From Persicaria tinctoria (lineage: Eukaryota; Streptophyta; Magnoliopsida; Caryophyllales; Polygonaceae), in assembly GCA_037127255.1 (NCBI GenBank), contig JBANSL010000007.1:62109038-62173037 (forward strand): a stretch of DNA of 64,000 nt, read 5' to 3'. Shown here piece by piece: positions 35,342-46,484 of the stretch. Position 1 is the first letter of the stretch, and each line of letters starts with the position of its first letter. The position numbers were made by a program, and so were the translations under genes. The notes under the pieces are model-generated. The model ran no database searches and was not told the origin of the DNA. It worked only from the letters and a program-made list of their open reading frames with translations.

Positions 35342-38224
35342 ATGAGGGGAGGTGTTGTGAGGAGGTCTACCCGCAACGGAGCCGCTGCCAGACCACCACT
35401 TGCTCCGACCACGGGAAGGGCTAAGGCTAAACCGGAGCCGCTGCCAGACCACCCACTCCCTCGACCACCGAATCTCCACCCCCCACTGCGCCATCTCCAC
35501 CTCTCACTGTGGCATCTCCACCTTCCACTTCCCACTCTCCACCGGTCAACTCTCCTACCAGGGCATCACCTCGAAGACCACCTACCACTCGTCTCTCTCA
35601 GCCACCGATCCCTAAACCTCCAACCAGAGCAGCACCCCGGAGAAGGCTACCCATTGCATAATCTTCACCGGTAACCCAACTACCAACTCCCTCCTCTTCA
35701 CCGGTAACCCAGCTACCCACTCTCACCCCTCCACCGATCCTCCCGTCAACCACTGCACCCTCTCCGCCGGTTACATCTCCTCCCACTGTGGCCTCTCGAT
35801 CCTTTCAACACGGGCCCTTGGCCGGGACTTTGGCGTCATCCTAATCTCCAGCCCCTATTAACAACAATAAGGGGGAATCATCTTTACACACTGAGGAGCG
35901 TGAAGAGTCACACAACCCCGATGACGAGGATGCCACAACGAGTGAAGAGGCTGGTAGGTCAAACAGAAAGGTGCACAATCAACTGGTGAATGGAATGTAA
36001 GTTGTGGCTAGCCTTTCCCTTTCAATTTTATTTCTCCGAATTTTCCTTCTCTGAAATGATTAATGTAATTTGAGGTTTCCTTATTGTTGTCATTGTATAT
36101 ATAATGCATATAAATATACGCAAAATTGAACTGAAAACAATTGGCCGTGAAAGTTTTGGACTTATTAAAATGAGAGGAAATCAATTGAGTGTGAAAGCAA
36201 AGTTGATGTTGAATAGATAAATTGAATGTGAAAGCAATTGACTTATTAATGTAATTTTAGGTTTCCATTTTCTGAATTATCAATTCTGTGAATTCGTGAA
36301 TGTAATTTGATGAGCTAATTATTTTTCCATTGTAAAGATGGTGTATATATGTAACAAACATAAAAAGAAAATCAATTGAATGTGAAAGCAAAGTTGATGT
36401 TGAATAGATAAAAGATATACTGTGAAACCAATTTTTCATTAAGGGAGTCAAGTTAAATTGCATACATTCGCTTCACGAAATTCAGGAGATGATAATGATA
36501 TACTGAAGACAGCAACATTTGCATCATTCATCTCTTCGTTCTCTGTGTTGAGCAAGTCACCAAAACTAATACCTTTTTTTTTCGGTATTGCATGATGAAG
36601 ACTTGATGCAAGCAATCCTGCATTTGGAGTCCTCACACATGTGATTCATTTTCATTTCGATGGGCCATATATACGGTGGAAGGATGTTCCTGAACCAACA
36701 ATGGAGTTATGATGGGAGATGTTCCGGGTATGACACAATTCAATCAATTGCTTACATGTATTGCACACACATATGACTTGAATATATAACAGCTGTTTGG
36801 ATATTCTCGAATTAATCAGAGTCGATGTACATGGGATGAACAAAAATTCCCAGAGTCATTCGTTCGCAAAGCTTTCAACACAAAGGGAGAAGACCACCTG
36901 AGGAATGTATTTGGGAAGGCTCACACGGGAAATACAAAGAAGAAGCCTACATGGGTGAAGCAAGTTATATGGGCCAAGATGTGGGAGATATGGAAAAAGG
37001 AGGATAAGTTCAACCACCAATTTGAAGTGAACAAGCAAAACCGAGTTGTTGCAACAGAGAAAGGCACCCCAATTTTCAGCGGTGGATCGGTTTCCACAAC
37101 CGTAATTAAGAAGCGACGTGTAATTTCAATGTTGTTTTCCAATTTACTATATTCTCACTCTCTACATTATTTAAACTTATTGTCTTTAAAATTTTTATAT
37201 CTGTGATATGTATAGTTAATGAATAAATTCAATTCTTGTAGAGGGAGGAGCTTGGAGCGGATTCAACACCAAAACAAACATGTGAAAGGTGTCATAGAAA
37301 AAGAGATGGTTCTTGGGCGAGCGCTCAGTGCCAAGATATTGTGGTAATTACTTACAAACTCAAGTTTTTCTTTAACTACATTTTTTTTCTATGGTCTGGC
37401 TGACTTGCTTACAAAAGTTGAACTTGACGTATAAAAGTATCGTGTAAGTTTATCTGAGAATATCTGATTCTATTATTGACAGAATATATCTTTATTTTCA
37501 ACCATGGTATGGTTTGTTATATGGTTTGTTATCTGGAATTTATCAAGCTTTGAATTTTTAGGACAAGTTTATCCGAGAATGGTTTGTTATATGGTTTTTT
37601 ATCTGGTATGGTTTGTTCTATCTTTATTGTCAACCATGTAAGTTTATCTGAGAATATGTAATTCTGTTATTGAGATAATATATCTGGCTTACTTGCTTAC
37701 AATATGGTTTGTTATCTGGCATTTATCAAGATTTGAGTATTTTCTGTTATCTGGCATTTATCAAGCTTTGAGTATATGGTTTGTTATCTGGTTTTTTTCT
37801 ACTCTATTTTCCATATCTGTTTTTACTTAGCCTTAATGTTCCATTATTTTTCTTTGAATTTCTAGAACAAGTATGATCAGTTGCTTGAAGAGGAAATCAT
37901 AGATGACGATGACCTGTCTGAGAAAGGATACCATTCTGTTGACACAGATGTTGTGTGGGTCAAGAGGTGGTGTGAAGCAAGGTCGGGTTCTAGGCATGGG
38001 ATCGGAGTCTCAACGTATTTTGAAATCAGCGCCGTGTATGCAAACTGGTGCCCATGTATCTGCATTTGCTCATTTTGGAAATATGAAGGATTAAGTACTG
38101 ACGGAGCTCTCCACCTTCAAGGAATACTTGAAGAAGGAAATGGTCGAGTTGGGGATCATGTGCAGACCCAGGTGGCCACCAACCTCAGGGCAGAACTCTC
38201 CTCAATTGGCGATAGAGTGTAGGA
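35342..38224 (+). pseudogene. CACTA-1 TNPA-like (Transposase_24) gene
   Basis: Exon one starts MRGGVVRRSTRNG and becomes Pro/Ser/Thr-rich, ending in an acidic EEREESHNPDDEDATTSEEAG segment (about 35,875-35,998). After introns containing tandem repeats (36,100-36,430), an exon encodes IRWKDVPEP. The exon at 36,789-37,112 gives FGYSRINQS, FVRKAFNTKGEDHLRNVF, KKKPTWVKQVIWAKMWEIW and KNRVVATEKG-like residues (NKQNRVVATEKGTPIFSGGS). The next two (37,241-37,342; 37,866 on) give CERCHRKRDGSWASAQC and YDQLLEEE. This is the plant En/Spm Transposase_24 family, the TNPA-type accessory protein that binds subterminal repeats. A stop at 36,689 and a stop near 35,842 suggest decay. The second intron (37,400-37,830) is filled with GGTTTGTTATCTGG repeats. 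Confidence 0.78.
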
Positions 38225-38589
38225 ATAGGTAAGCATAAGGTAGGACATGGCAGCCATTGGGAGCAACTGATGGGCGAGACTAAGAAGGCCAATGAAGAGT
38301 GGCAGGAGAAGCTTCTCAGCACCATGATGCAGTTCTACAAGGGAAAACGTCCAGCAAAGTAAGTTGGTGTTTTTCTGGTTTTGAAATGGCTTGTTGGACT
38401 TGTCGTATTATGGTTAAAACTGGCGGATGTATTTTGGTTTGTCTAACTTGCGGATATATTGTGGATTGTTGAATATTGGTGACAACGTTGTGTATGTATA
38501 TAGCACGAACTTTATGTGCATAATGTTTACTAATCTCTTTGGGAGCATTAGATATAACATTGTATATATTCTCAATCGTATGAATAGCG

Positions 38590-38950
38590 CATCCAAATAA
38601 TAGCAACAATGTAAGCCACGAATTTAGCCACAACCCGGGCAACGATGCCCACCTCAAAACAAGAAACAACATCAACAATGACTTTAGCCTCAAATTAGCC
38701 ACGAACATAGCAACGAATCAGCCACGGAACCAGTAATACACTTGACCTGTTCCCCGCCACGAATTCAGCCACAAAATTAGCACGACATTTGCAACGACCA
38801 TTTCCAATGCTGTCATCGTCGCCACAGCCACGACAATCATAAGTCATACCCAACCACGGAATTAGCCACGACTATATGAGTTCGTTGCTATTTTTGGTTG
38901 CTACGTCAGCCCAAATTTAGTCACGAGGCATATGGCTATAGATGGCCCGA
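38590..38950. repeat. CACTA-1 right subterminal repeats (continued at 50,113-50,192)
   Basis: TAGCCACGAA, GCAACGA and AGCCACGG words recur at high density, mirroring 24,150-24,620. The array is cut by the gypsy element: GATGGCCCGACCGT precedes it and ACCGTTGCTGAGTCCG follows it at 50,113. Confidence 0.85.
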
Positions 38951-38954
38951 CCGT

Positions 38955-40396
38955 TGATGTCCATGTTTTGTGCCATGTTTTAAATTGGCTTTTATATCGA
39001 TTTATGCATGCATTTCATACATTTGGGCTAGAATAGTGCAGAATCTATGTAGTTTATGCATATTTTCCAAATTATGGAATCTATACCAGTCTCTGTTTAA
39101 TTTCGCAGAAATCGAGGCAATTTACAGCAGTTCAAAGAAAGGAGGAAAAGCTCGATGTCAACTACAGAAAGTCTGAGGTTAAGCAGTAGCAGAACCAGGA
39201 CAAATCAAGCTGAAAGCAAGAAAATCGAGTCAAAAATCACAAGTCGATATCGAGCACCTTCAGTCGATATCAAGTAATCCACTCGATTTCCACCAGAGTT
39301 GCCCAGAATTTGCTAAGGAAGAAGAGCAGAGGTCGATATCGACATGTCTTAGTCGATATCGAGTTGGCCATATCTAGTCAATACCCAGAAGTCGACCCGA
39401 GAAGCTTAGAGCAGAAAGGTGCAAGTCGATATCGAGTACCTTAACTCGATATCGAGTAACACTCAACTCGATTTTCACCCTGAGAGCCGATATTGAGTGT
39501 CTGAAGCTGAAACGAAGAAATGCCAGGTCGATATCGAGCGACCTTATTCGATATCGACTAGACCCACAGAAGCCAAAATCGAGCTAGTCCGAGTTCTTGT
39601 TAAGTTTCTATCCCGAATCCGATGGAGATATTTCCGAGAGAAGATTCCCAACACACGAGGATTTAGATATTTTTATCGTTTTATCTTTTTATCTTATCCT
39701 AAGGGTTGAACAATTAATTACCCTAGGATTTATCTAGTTTAGATATATTTATTTTCTAAGTAGAATTATATCTTCTATGATAGATAGAGATATAGATAGA
39801 AATTCCTTTCTTGATTAGAAAGGATTGGAAGCCTATAAATAAAGTCTATAGGGCTGATTTTTATTCATTCAATTTCAAAAGGAGAAGTAAGTAGAGAGTA
39901 GAGAGAGAGAGAGAGGCCAAGTGGAGCAAGGAGAGCGAAAGTGATCTGGCTTTGTTCGGTTTGTACTTTCTTCAGTTTGGTTTAATGCAAGTTGTTTCTT
40001 TTCAATCAATGATGTTTGTGATTGCGATGAAGAGCGAGTAGTCCACCCACTTCTAGGGTCGGGGCGAGCCCGATGATAACCATGCGTGTTTGAGGTAAAG
40101 ATCCGACCTTTGTTATGTTTTGAGCATCTACTACCTTTTATGTATTTATTACCCATTCAATGGAGATCAATGCTATCAACTTGGATTGTAAACATAAAAT
40201 CGGTAGATACAATTAGGGTTTCTTGAAAGAGTTGTCTAATTGTTGGAAAAGGCGAAAGCTTGATCCTTCGATGCGATTTGCATGATTATCGTTATTTATC
40301 TTGCCTTATGCATGTTTGGTTATCGTTGTTGCGAACCCCGATCTTGGAAGTCTTTTTCATATTGTTTAAAGTTCGAAGTTTTGCATTCGTTAGTGA
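38955..40396 (+). repeat. Gypsy left LTR, 3'-truncated
   Basis: Colinear with the right LTR up to GCATTCGTTAG (40,386-40,396; 49,678-49,688), then abruptly replaced by the minus-strand element starting TGAAGG at 40,397. About 424 bp present at the right LTR's 3' end are missing. A CCTATAAATAAAG TATA-like motif (about 39,832-39,844) lies where the promoter would be. Confidence 0.9.
39244..39557. repeat. Paired TCGATATCGA palindromes, left LTR
   Basis: Exact TCGATATCGA sites start at 39,244, 39,333, 39,353, 39,426, 39,446, 39,528 and 39,548, with a decayed one at 39,264. Partners within each of the four pairs start 20 bp apart. Pairs start about 89-102 bp apart. Confidence 0.92.
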
Positions 40397-42873
40397 AGGT
40401 TCGATAATGTAAAACAATGTAATGTAAAGATACTCTAGTAGGGGGGTTGAATAGAGTATGCCGGTTTTTCGCAGATAGTCTCAAGGCTTTTGAAGCTCGT
40501 GCAAAACCCATTGAGATTAGACTTAGTCTTTTCTCTGAAAACCTGAATCACAAACAAGTTAAACAATTCGAACCAAGTGCAGAAATATGGTAAAGCAGTA
40601 AATAAAGGACACGATGAATTGTTTACAAGGTTCGACACGAACCTGTACTTGGCCTACGTCCCCGCCTAGGGTTCTTCCACAACCCTAGGATTCAACTGGC
40701 TTTTATTGATTCACAAGACTTAGGATCCTAATAGCTCACCGAGAAGCCTCTCTCCTATACAATTGCAATCTAGTCAACTCACGTTCCCTTGGAGTCCTAG
40801 ACCAATCTAGAAGAGCCCCGCCTCTCTCAGCTATCTAGTACAATCCTCTTACACTTAGTGAATCAATGCTTTGAAATGAAATAACAGACTCTTAAGAACT
40901 AGTAGAGAGCACACGAAGAATACAGATTTCACTTGAGGGCTTGAGTGTATGAATGCTTGTGTTCAACCAATGTTTTTTGTCTTCTCTTCATCCTTTTCTT
41001 TATAGAGAACAAATCGACGCCAAGGATCTCCACCAACGGCTATAGCAGATCATGACATAAGATGGATTCTTCACAATCTTCTATCTTTGGAAACTCTGAA
41101 GCCATGATCACGATTTGATTCTCTTCAGCTTTGAGCGCTTAAGGAAGGAGATATAATTCAAAAAAGCTTCCTGAAAGGTTAGTGAATGTATAATAATGTC
41201 TGGAAGCATATAATAATATAAAATAATATTCGAACATAATATCATAGAGAACAGGTTTTGTGTTTCATCAACACTGCTGTAGCTTCAAGACCTTTGACAT
41301 AAACTGAATGTCAAAGCCTTTGAAACTCATTCCGATTTTCATCAAGGGAGAGGAGTTATCAATCTCCCCCTTGATGAAAGACAAAACCTGTGCATCCCTC
41401 CAACTTAGTCAAACATAAATAATACAAGTAAAATCGGACTAAGTACCTGCATGGGTTAGACGAATGTTGTATCATAATTTTAAAACATGAAAATATCCAA
41501 CCAAAAACAAAACCAAGGTCTTCCAAGACCTTTGAATCGCAACAGTTTAAAAAGTCTAACACCACAGAACATCTCCCCCTTTTTGTCTTTCAACAAAGGG
41601 AGGATATAAAACAGTCACCAAAAGTTTTGAAACAGTTTCCAAAAACCAGAAATGTTTCAGATTTGGGGTTAGGGTAGGGTAGGATAAGGTTAAGCTTCAT
41701 CGTCCGGAGCATCATCAGTGAGCAGCGACCTCAGACCTTGCAACAGCTTGGACACCCCGCTCATCTCCGTCATAAACACCTTGTGCATCTCCTTAATATC
41801 CAAGCGAACTTCCTCCAAACCCAACTCCAAGTTGTCCATGCGTTCATCAATGGCTGAGGCAGTGGGAAGAGCTTTTGAAGGAGAGGCAAGACTCCAAGTC
41901 CCTTGGGGAGACCGAGTGATTCCTATCTTCTCAAAGCTCTTAGAGTCTAACTTTCCCATATGACGCTGTTATTCTTCATTTTTGAAATCGAATCCAGAAG
42001 CTTTGAAGATATGGGTCAAAAGGGTGGCAAAAGGGAGGGGAGTTCCTTTTCTGGCTTTTCGAGTGTGAGCCATGGATCCAAGGATAGTGGTGGCCAGATC
42101 AAGATCAAGGCCGTTTAAGATGCGGTATAAAAGGATCATGGCATTGTCGGTAAGGAGAGAGCCAGAGTTTAAGCGGGGTAGGAGGCAACGCACAATGATG
42201 TTGAAAATAATTTTGCCTCTAGGGTAAGGGATTAGTGGGTAAGCTGTTTTGAGGTGTTGTTGGATGCTTCGGGTAGGAGATATTTGGATCGGGCAAGGGC
42301 AATGCACTATTCTTTAGTGGGGTTTTTAGGAGAGGGTGGACAAGGTCTAGGTAGGCCAAGGAAATCTGCGAAGGCAATAGAGTTGAAAGAGATTCTAACT
42401 CCTTTGACGACGGATTCCAAAGACCAACCGTCGGCAGTGTGTTTGGCTTTTAGGTTTATGTAGAACAGGCAAGTAAGTTGGGGATAATAGATAGCTTCAA
42501 GGTTGAGAAGGGTCCAGGCAGGGGATTGTTTGAGTATAGAGATGCAAGGCAAATACAAAGCTTCAAAGAACGCAAGATCTAAAAAATCATAACAACAAGA
42601 GGGCAAGGATTGGATTACCTGGATGAGGGCAGGTGGATCAGTGTTCTTCCTGCGTGCTTATGTGGGAGCAGCCTCTTGGCAGGCACCTCAAGGCTTCTGA
42701 GAGTGCCCTTCCCGGTATGCTTGGGAGATTGAGGCTTGGCAGCTGCTGGGGCTTTCAGCTTCTTTGGAGATGGGGGAGGAGGAGAAGGAGAAGAAGAGGC
42801 AACAAGTTTTGGCTCCTCTTCCTCCTCGTCCTCAGACCCCGAGTCCTCAGAGGAGGAGAGGGAGAAATTCATG
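40397..42873 (-). mobile_element. Nested minus-strand LTR element, 5' part deleted
   Basis: The 3' LTR spans 40,397-41,361 (minus strand: TGATAACTCCTCTCCC to CGAACCTTCA). On its inner side lies a polypurine tract, CAAGGGGGAGAT. Minus-strand frames at 42,615-42,872 (Ser/Glu-rich, SEDSGSEDEEEEE), 42,307-42,606 (IAFADFLGLPRPCPP), 41,969-42,307 (LPRLNSGSLLTDNAMILLYRI) and 41,690-41,959 (coiled-coil LELGLEEVRLDIKEMHK) resemble the putative plant transposon/gag-like domain found in some large retroelements. The 5' LTR is absent. The right edge abuts the host element's gag near 42,873-42,886, so a deletion removed both this element's front and the host LTR end. Confidence 0.72.
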
Positions 42874-42885
42874 CCTTACCACTGA

Positions 42886-45626
42886 GAGAGCACGCATTGC
42901 GCAGGAAGCATAACTTAGAAGGCAGGCGGAAGCTGAGCTTGCCCAATTCCCTACCACTGCTGAGGATTAAATGCACCCGACTCTTGTCGTGCCTGAATCG
43001 ACGATTCTAATCCCTGCTAATTACTTTGAAATTCGCACTCCCTTCATCATTCAAATTAAAAATAATGCTTTTTTATGTAAGGTTTAATGAGTGCCCTCTT
43101 GAACATATTACCACTTTTTCTGACATGTGTCATACTCTTGCTGAAGGTACTACTTTGGAATATGTCAAGATGAAGGCTTTCCGTTGGTCTCTTGCCGCTC
43201 CAGCATTGAAGTGGCTTGAAGGACTGCCTCCACAATCCCTCACGACATGGGCTGATTTAAGGCAGGAATTTCTCAACAAATTATTTCCTCCTTCCAAGAC
43301 AGCGCTCCTTCGCCAAAAGATTACAGGATTCAAGCGAAAGCTTGGGGAGCCGCTAGCAAAAGCATGGAACCGATACAAGGATCTACTGCGATCCTGCCCT
43401 ACACATGGGCAGCCATCATATGACGTTCAGGAGATCTTCTACAATTCTCTTGATCTGGATGCTAAGGATAGGATCAAATAATATACTCATTATGAGTATC
43501 TGACAATGCCACTAGCTGACACACGGGTCACCCTCGACAAGCTCACCAACTTCGACAATAAGTATGTGGTGGCGACAAACTATGACGAGAACGCTTATGG
43601 CAGGCCAGCCCCATACATGCCCCTCTACGAGCCTTCTTCGGAGATTGACCCAGATGTCAAGGAGCACTACTATAGAGATCAGAATCGCAATCTCCTCAAG
43701 AAAGTCAAGTTTCTTTCTGTCGACCAACCTTGCATTGAATGCGGCTCACAATGGCACACCACTCCAGAGTGCCCACATACAGAGCAAGTCAGGATGGCAG
43801 AAACGCATGAAGAGGTAGCTTATGCAGGGGGTCCCAATCGCTATATGGTGGATCAAAGGTTTCAGCAATCACAATGGAACCAAGGTGCCCCTAGGAACCC
43901 CCCGCCATACAGAGCTCCAGGACATCCAGAAAGGGATCAGCGGAAGGATGATCTACATATGATCCTCGATGAGATGCGCCGGAATCAGGCACAACAGCAG
44001 CAGTCTACAAGCGCCATCAACAATCAGCTCCAGAATATATATACAAGATTTGGGGAGATGGACATCTGAAAAAGGAACATAGAGAGCCAGATGGGTCTAT
44101 TCGCGGCATGATAGCATGCATTTAGGTAGGCATATTAGGTTGCATTTAGCATGATTTAGATGTGCATAATGCATAGTTTAAGCTAGATTTGCATTTATAC
44201 TCGTTTTGTTGGTGGAGTCGGAATCTATACGCTTTTATGGATTATTTCAGGTATATGTGGATCCGATGAGGAATGAGGAAGCTCATGGATGAAGGAAGAG
44301 TGACTAGGAGGAGGAAAAGTGAAGAGCACGGGAGCGGAGTCGAATTTCGAGAGTCTAAGTGAATAACAAGTCAGCAAAAGTTGTCGTCAGACAAGCTGAA
44401 CTTGTTTTGCACTTTCTGGAGACCTCGGTTATCCGATTGACTATTATGACCATGCGTTGGAAAGCTCTTTTCGAGATCTACAACTTTCGTGTTGACATCG
44501 GGACCAAATTCAAAGAGGAAAAATCGCTATGAACAGTAAATGCCGCCCCGCGGCCTAGGGTGGCTGCCCCGCGGCCCGCGGCCCTCACAGAAACACTCCG
44601 TTCAAAATTGGACTTTAATTAGGGTTTTTGTTTTATTCTTTGGCCGACTTGTTAAAGGCTTTATAAGACTTTTCTAGTTTATTACCTTTTGCACTTTACA
44701 CAATTGTTGAGAGCGCCGTTGAGCATGAGCAACTAAACTCTCAAGGTTTCGCCTACAGTTTGGATCTTTGATTGTTGAATTGTGAGTTTCTTAATCTAGT
44801 TCTTATTCCTATTGCAATGTTTTGACTTCTTTGAGCTTAATTGCTTGAATGTGTTTTATTCTCTCTGGCCTGATCAACTAGTTAGAGTAGATTCATTCAA
44901 TTGCTAGGGTTTTGCATATTCCTCGTAGCGAACCTTGACCTAAGTGGCAATCATATCCCTTTAGGACTCATAGGACTAATTGGATGTGTAGGAAGTTGAA
45001 TACATGTTGAATATCGACTCGTAGCTTGATATTATGTGTATCTTGGTTAATTCATAATCTTAATGCTATCTCTAGGTTGAATCTTAATCGTGTTAGGGTT
45101 ATTTAGAGATAAGAGTTGCTAGGACTCGTAGGACTAGTAATCTACCTAAGATCTGGACAAGGACATTGATAGGAAAAGACAAGAAATAGAGGCTGGAACA
45201 AGGATCGAATTCATCAATTAAAGTGATAAATTGTAGGTGAACCTATTGATCTCCACTGAATTCAAAAATCTATTTACTTTGTTTGCTTGCTTCCGCTTTG
45301 ATAAAAGGCGGATCTTTTACTCATCAAAAACCCCCATATTCTTACTAGCGATTAGAATTGACACTTGAATTTATTAGATTTCCCTGTGGATCGACCTCTT
45401 GCTTACACACTATACTAGTTGTGAGTTTGAGTATTCTTTGGCAAGGACAACGACAGGTTTTCCTCTTGTCACGGCACAAATTCCACGACCGACCGGGCAA
45501 CTCCCTAGGCAAACAACACCAAATCCCAAGGGGAAAACTGGACACGTCGCAGCTATAAAGCTCAGGAGCGAGCACCAACTACGCGAGCCAGAAGTCGGAA
45601 AGCAGCAGGACGAAGCTGAGAAGTAA
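42886..45626 (+). pseudogene. Gypsy gag (Athila-type), split by a solo LTR
   Basis: The product would be the capsid/nucleocapsid precursor. RRQAEAELAQFP and ANYFEIRTPF form the N-terminal leader. FNECPLEHITTFSDMC, FRWSLAAPALKWLEGLP and TTWADLRQEFLNKLFPPSKT, then GEPLAKAWNRYKDLLRSCP (43,080-43,400), form the Retrotran_gag core. CIECGSQWHTTPECP (about 43,730) is a zinc-knuckle-like Cys/His cluster, followed by Gln/Pro-rich sequence. In-frame stops lie at 43,479, 44,067 and 45,624, all in one phase. The solo LTR at 44,109-45,471 interrupts the frame, and its downstream continuation includes NPKGKTGHVAAIKLRSE, the conserved gag-protease junction of Athila elements. Earlier stops occur in the leader (near 42,920 and 42,966). 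Confidence 0.86.
44109..45471 (+). mobile_element. Solo LTR of a different family in gag
   Basis: Starts TGATAGCATGCATTTAGG and ends TCTTGTCA, flanked by CGGCA at 44,104-44,108 and 45,472-45,476. It contains LTR-like promoter and leader sequence but no coding region. LTR plus duplication is 1,368 bp, a multiple of three, so the frame on both sides stays in phase. GC-rich CCGCCCCGCGGCCTAGGG at about 44,542 is unusual for the window. Unequal recombination of a full element would leave such a solo LTR. Confidence 0.92.
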
Positions 45627-46484
45627 CTCGACAATGACCAACAGCAAGTCGATGTCGACCAAAATTTGGTCGATGTCGAGCAAAATCAACTCGATGTCGA
45701 GCACCAGCTAGGCCAAGATTCGTCTACACAACACTCCAACTCGAAATCGACTATAGTGGTCGATGTTGAGCAACATCAAGTCGACGTCGAGGAGAATCAA
45801 GTCGAAGTCGAGGACGCTGCAACACCTCCGACATCTGTTCTGGCTCCGAAACAGAAAAAGACGATTCCTTTCCCTTCCAAGGCACTGAAAGATCCCACTG
45901 CAGGTAGGTTTAAACGCTTTGTTAAGATGCTTCAAGAACTGAATGTTTCACTTCCTTTTACAGAAGTTCTTCAAGAGATGCCTGCATATGTCAAGTTCCT
46001 CAAAGAAATCCTTAGCAACAAGCGATCCATCTCAGAGATCGCCGGCGAATGCAAAAGAATGGACTTCCCTGAGAAGAGACCTGACCCTGGTAAGTTTTCT
46101 ATCACTGTGGGATTTGTAAAATTTAACTATGATGCCTTGTGTGATTTAGAATCAAGCGTGATTATCATGCCCTTATCAATCCGGCGAAAGATGAAGATAG
46201 GATCCATAGAGCCTGTGGATGCCAAGCTATACATGGCAAACAATACATTGGTCATCCCTACATGTATGGTTGAGAATGTCCCTTTCCAGGTTGGTAAGTT
46301 CTATATCCCCGCTGATTTTGTTATTATAGATTGTGCTGAAGATCCTACTAGCCCTATTATTCTTGGTAGACCATTCCTAGCTACTGCAGATGCTAAAATC
46401 AGCGTAAAGCAGCGATTGCTCACCTTCACGATAGACGACGAGATCTTAGATTTCTCTTTTGGCCCTGCAAAAGAGGAAGCTTAA
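45627..46484 (+). pseudogene. Gypsy aspartic protease region
   Basis: Following an in-frame stop, about 60 residues of heptad-like (V/L)DVEQNQ repeats are encoded by TCGA-NN-TCGA arrays (45,649-45,811). Then comes PFPSKALKDPTAGRFKRF-type sequence and the linker FVKMLQELNVSLPFTEVLQ, conserved in Athila elements. The retropepsin follows: YDALCDLESSVIIMPLSI carries the catalytic aspartate, but the usual D-L-G-A-S reads D-L-E-S-S. IILGRPFLATADAKI is the conserved C-terminal loop. It would process gag in virus-like particles. The frame is otherwise open for 272 residues. The Gly-to-Glu change next to the catalytic residue suggests loss of activity. Confidence 0.85.

Noticed and set aside
35210..35535. 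Minus-strand frames with Arg/Glu repeats upstream of the TNPA-like gene
   Set aside because: They are antisense to the CT microsatellite and the proline-rich exon, so they are shadows of plus-strand sequence.
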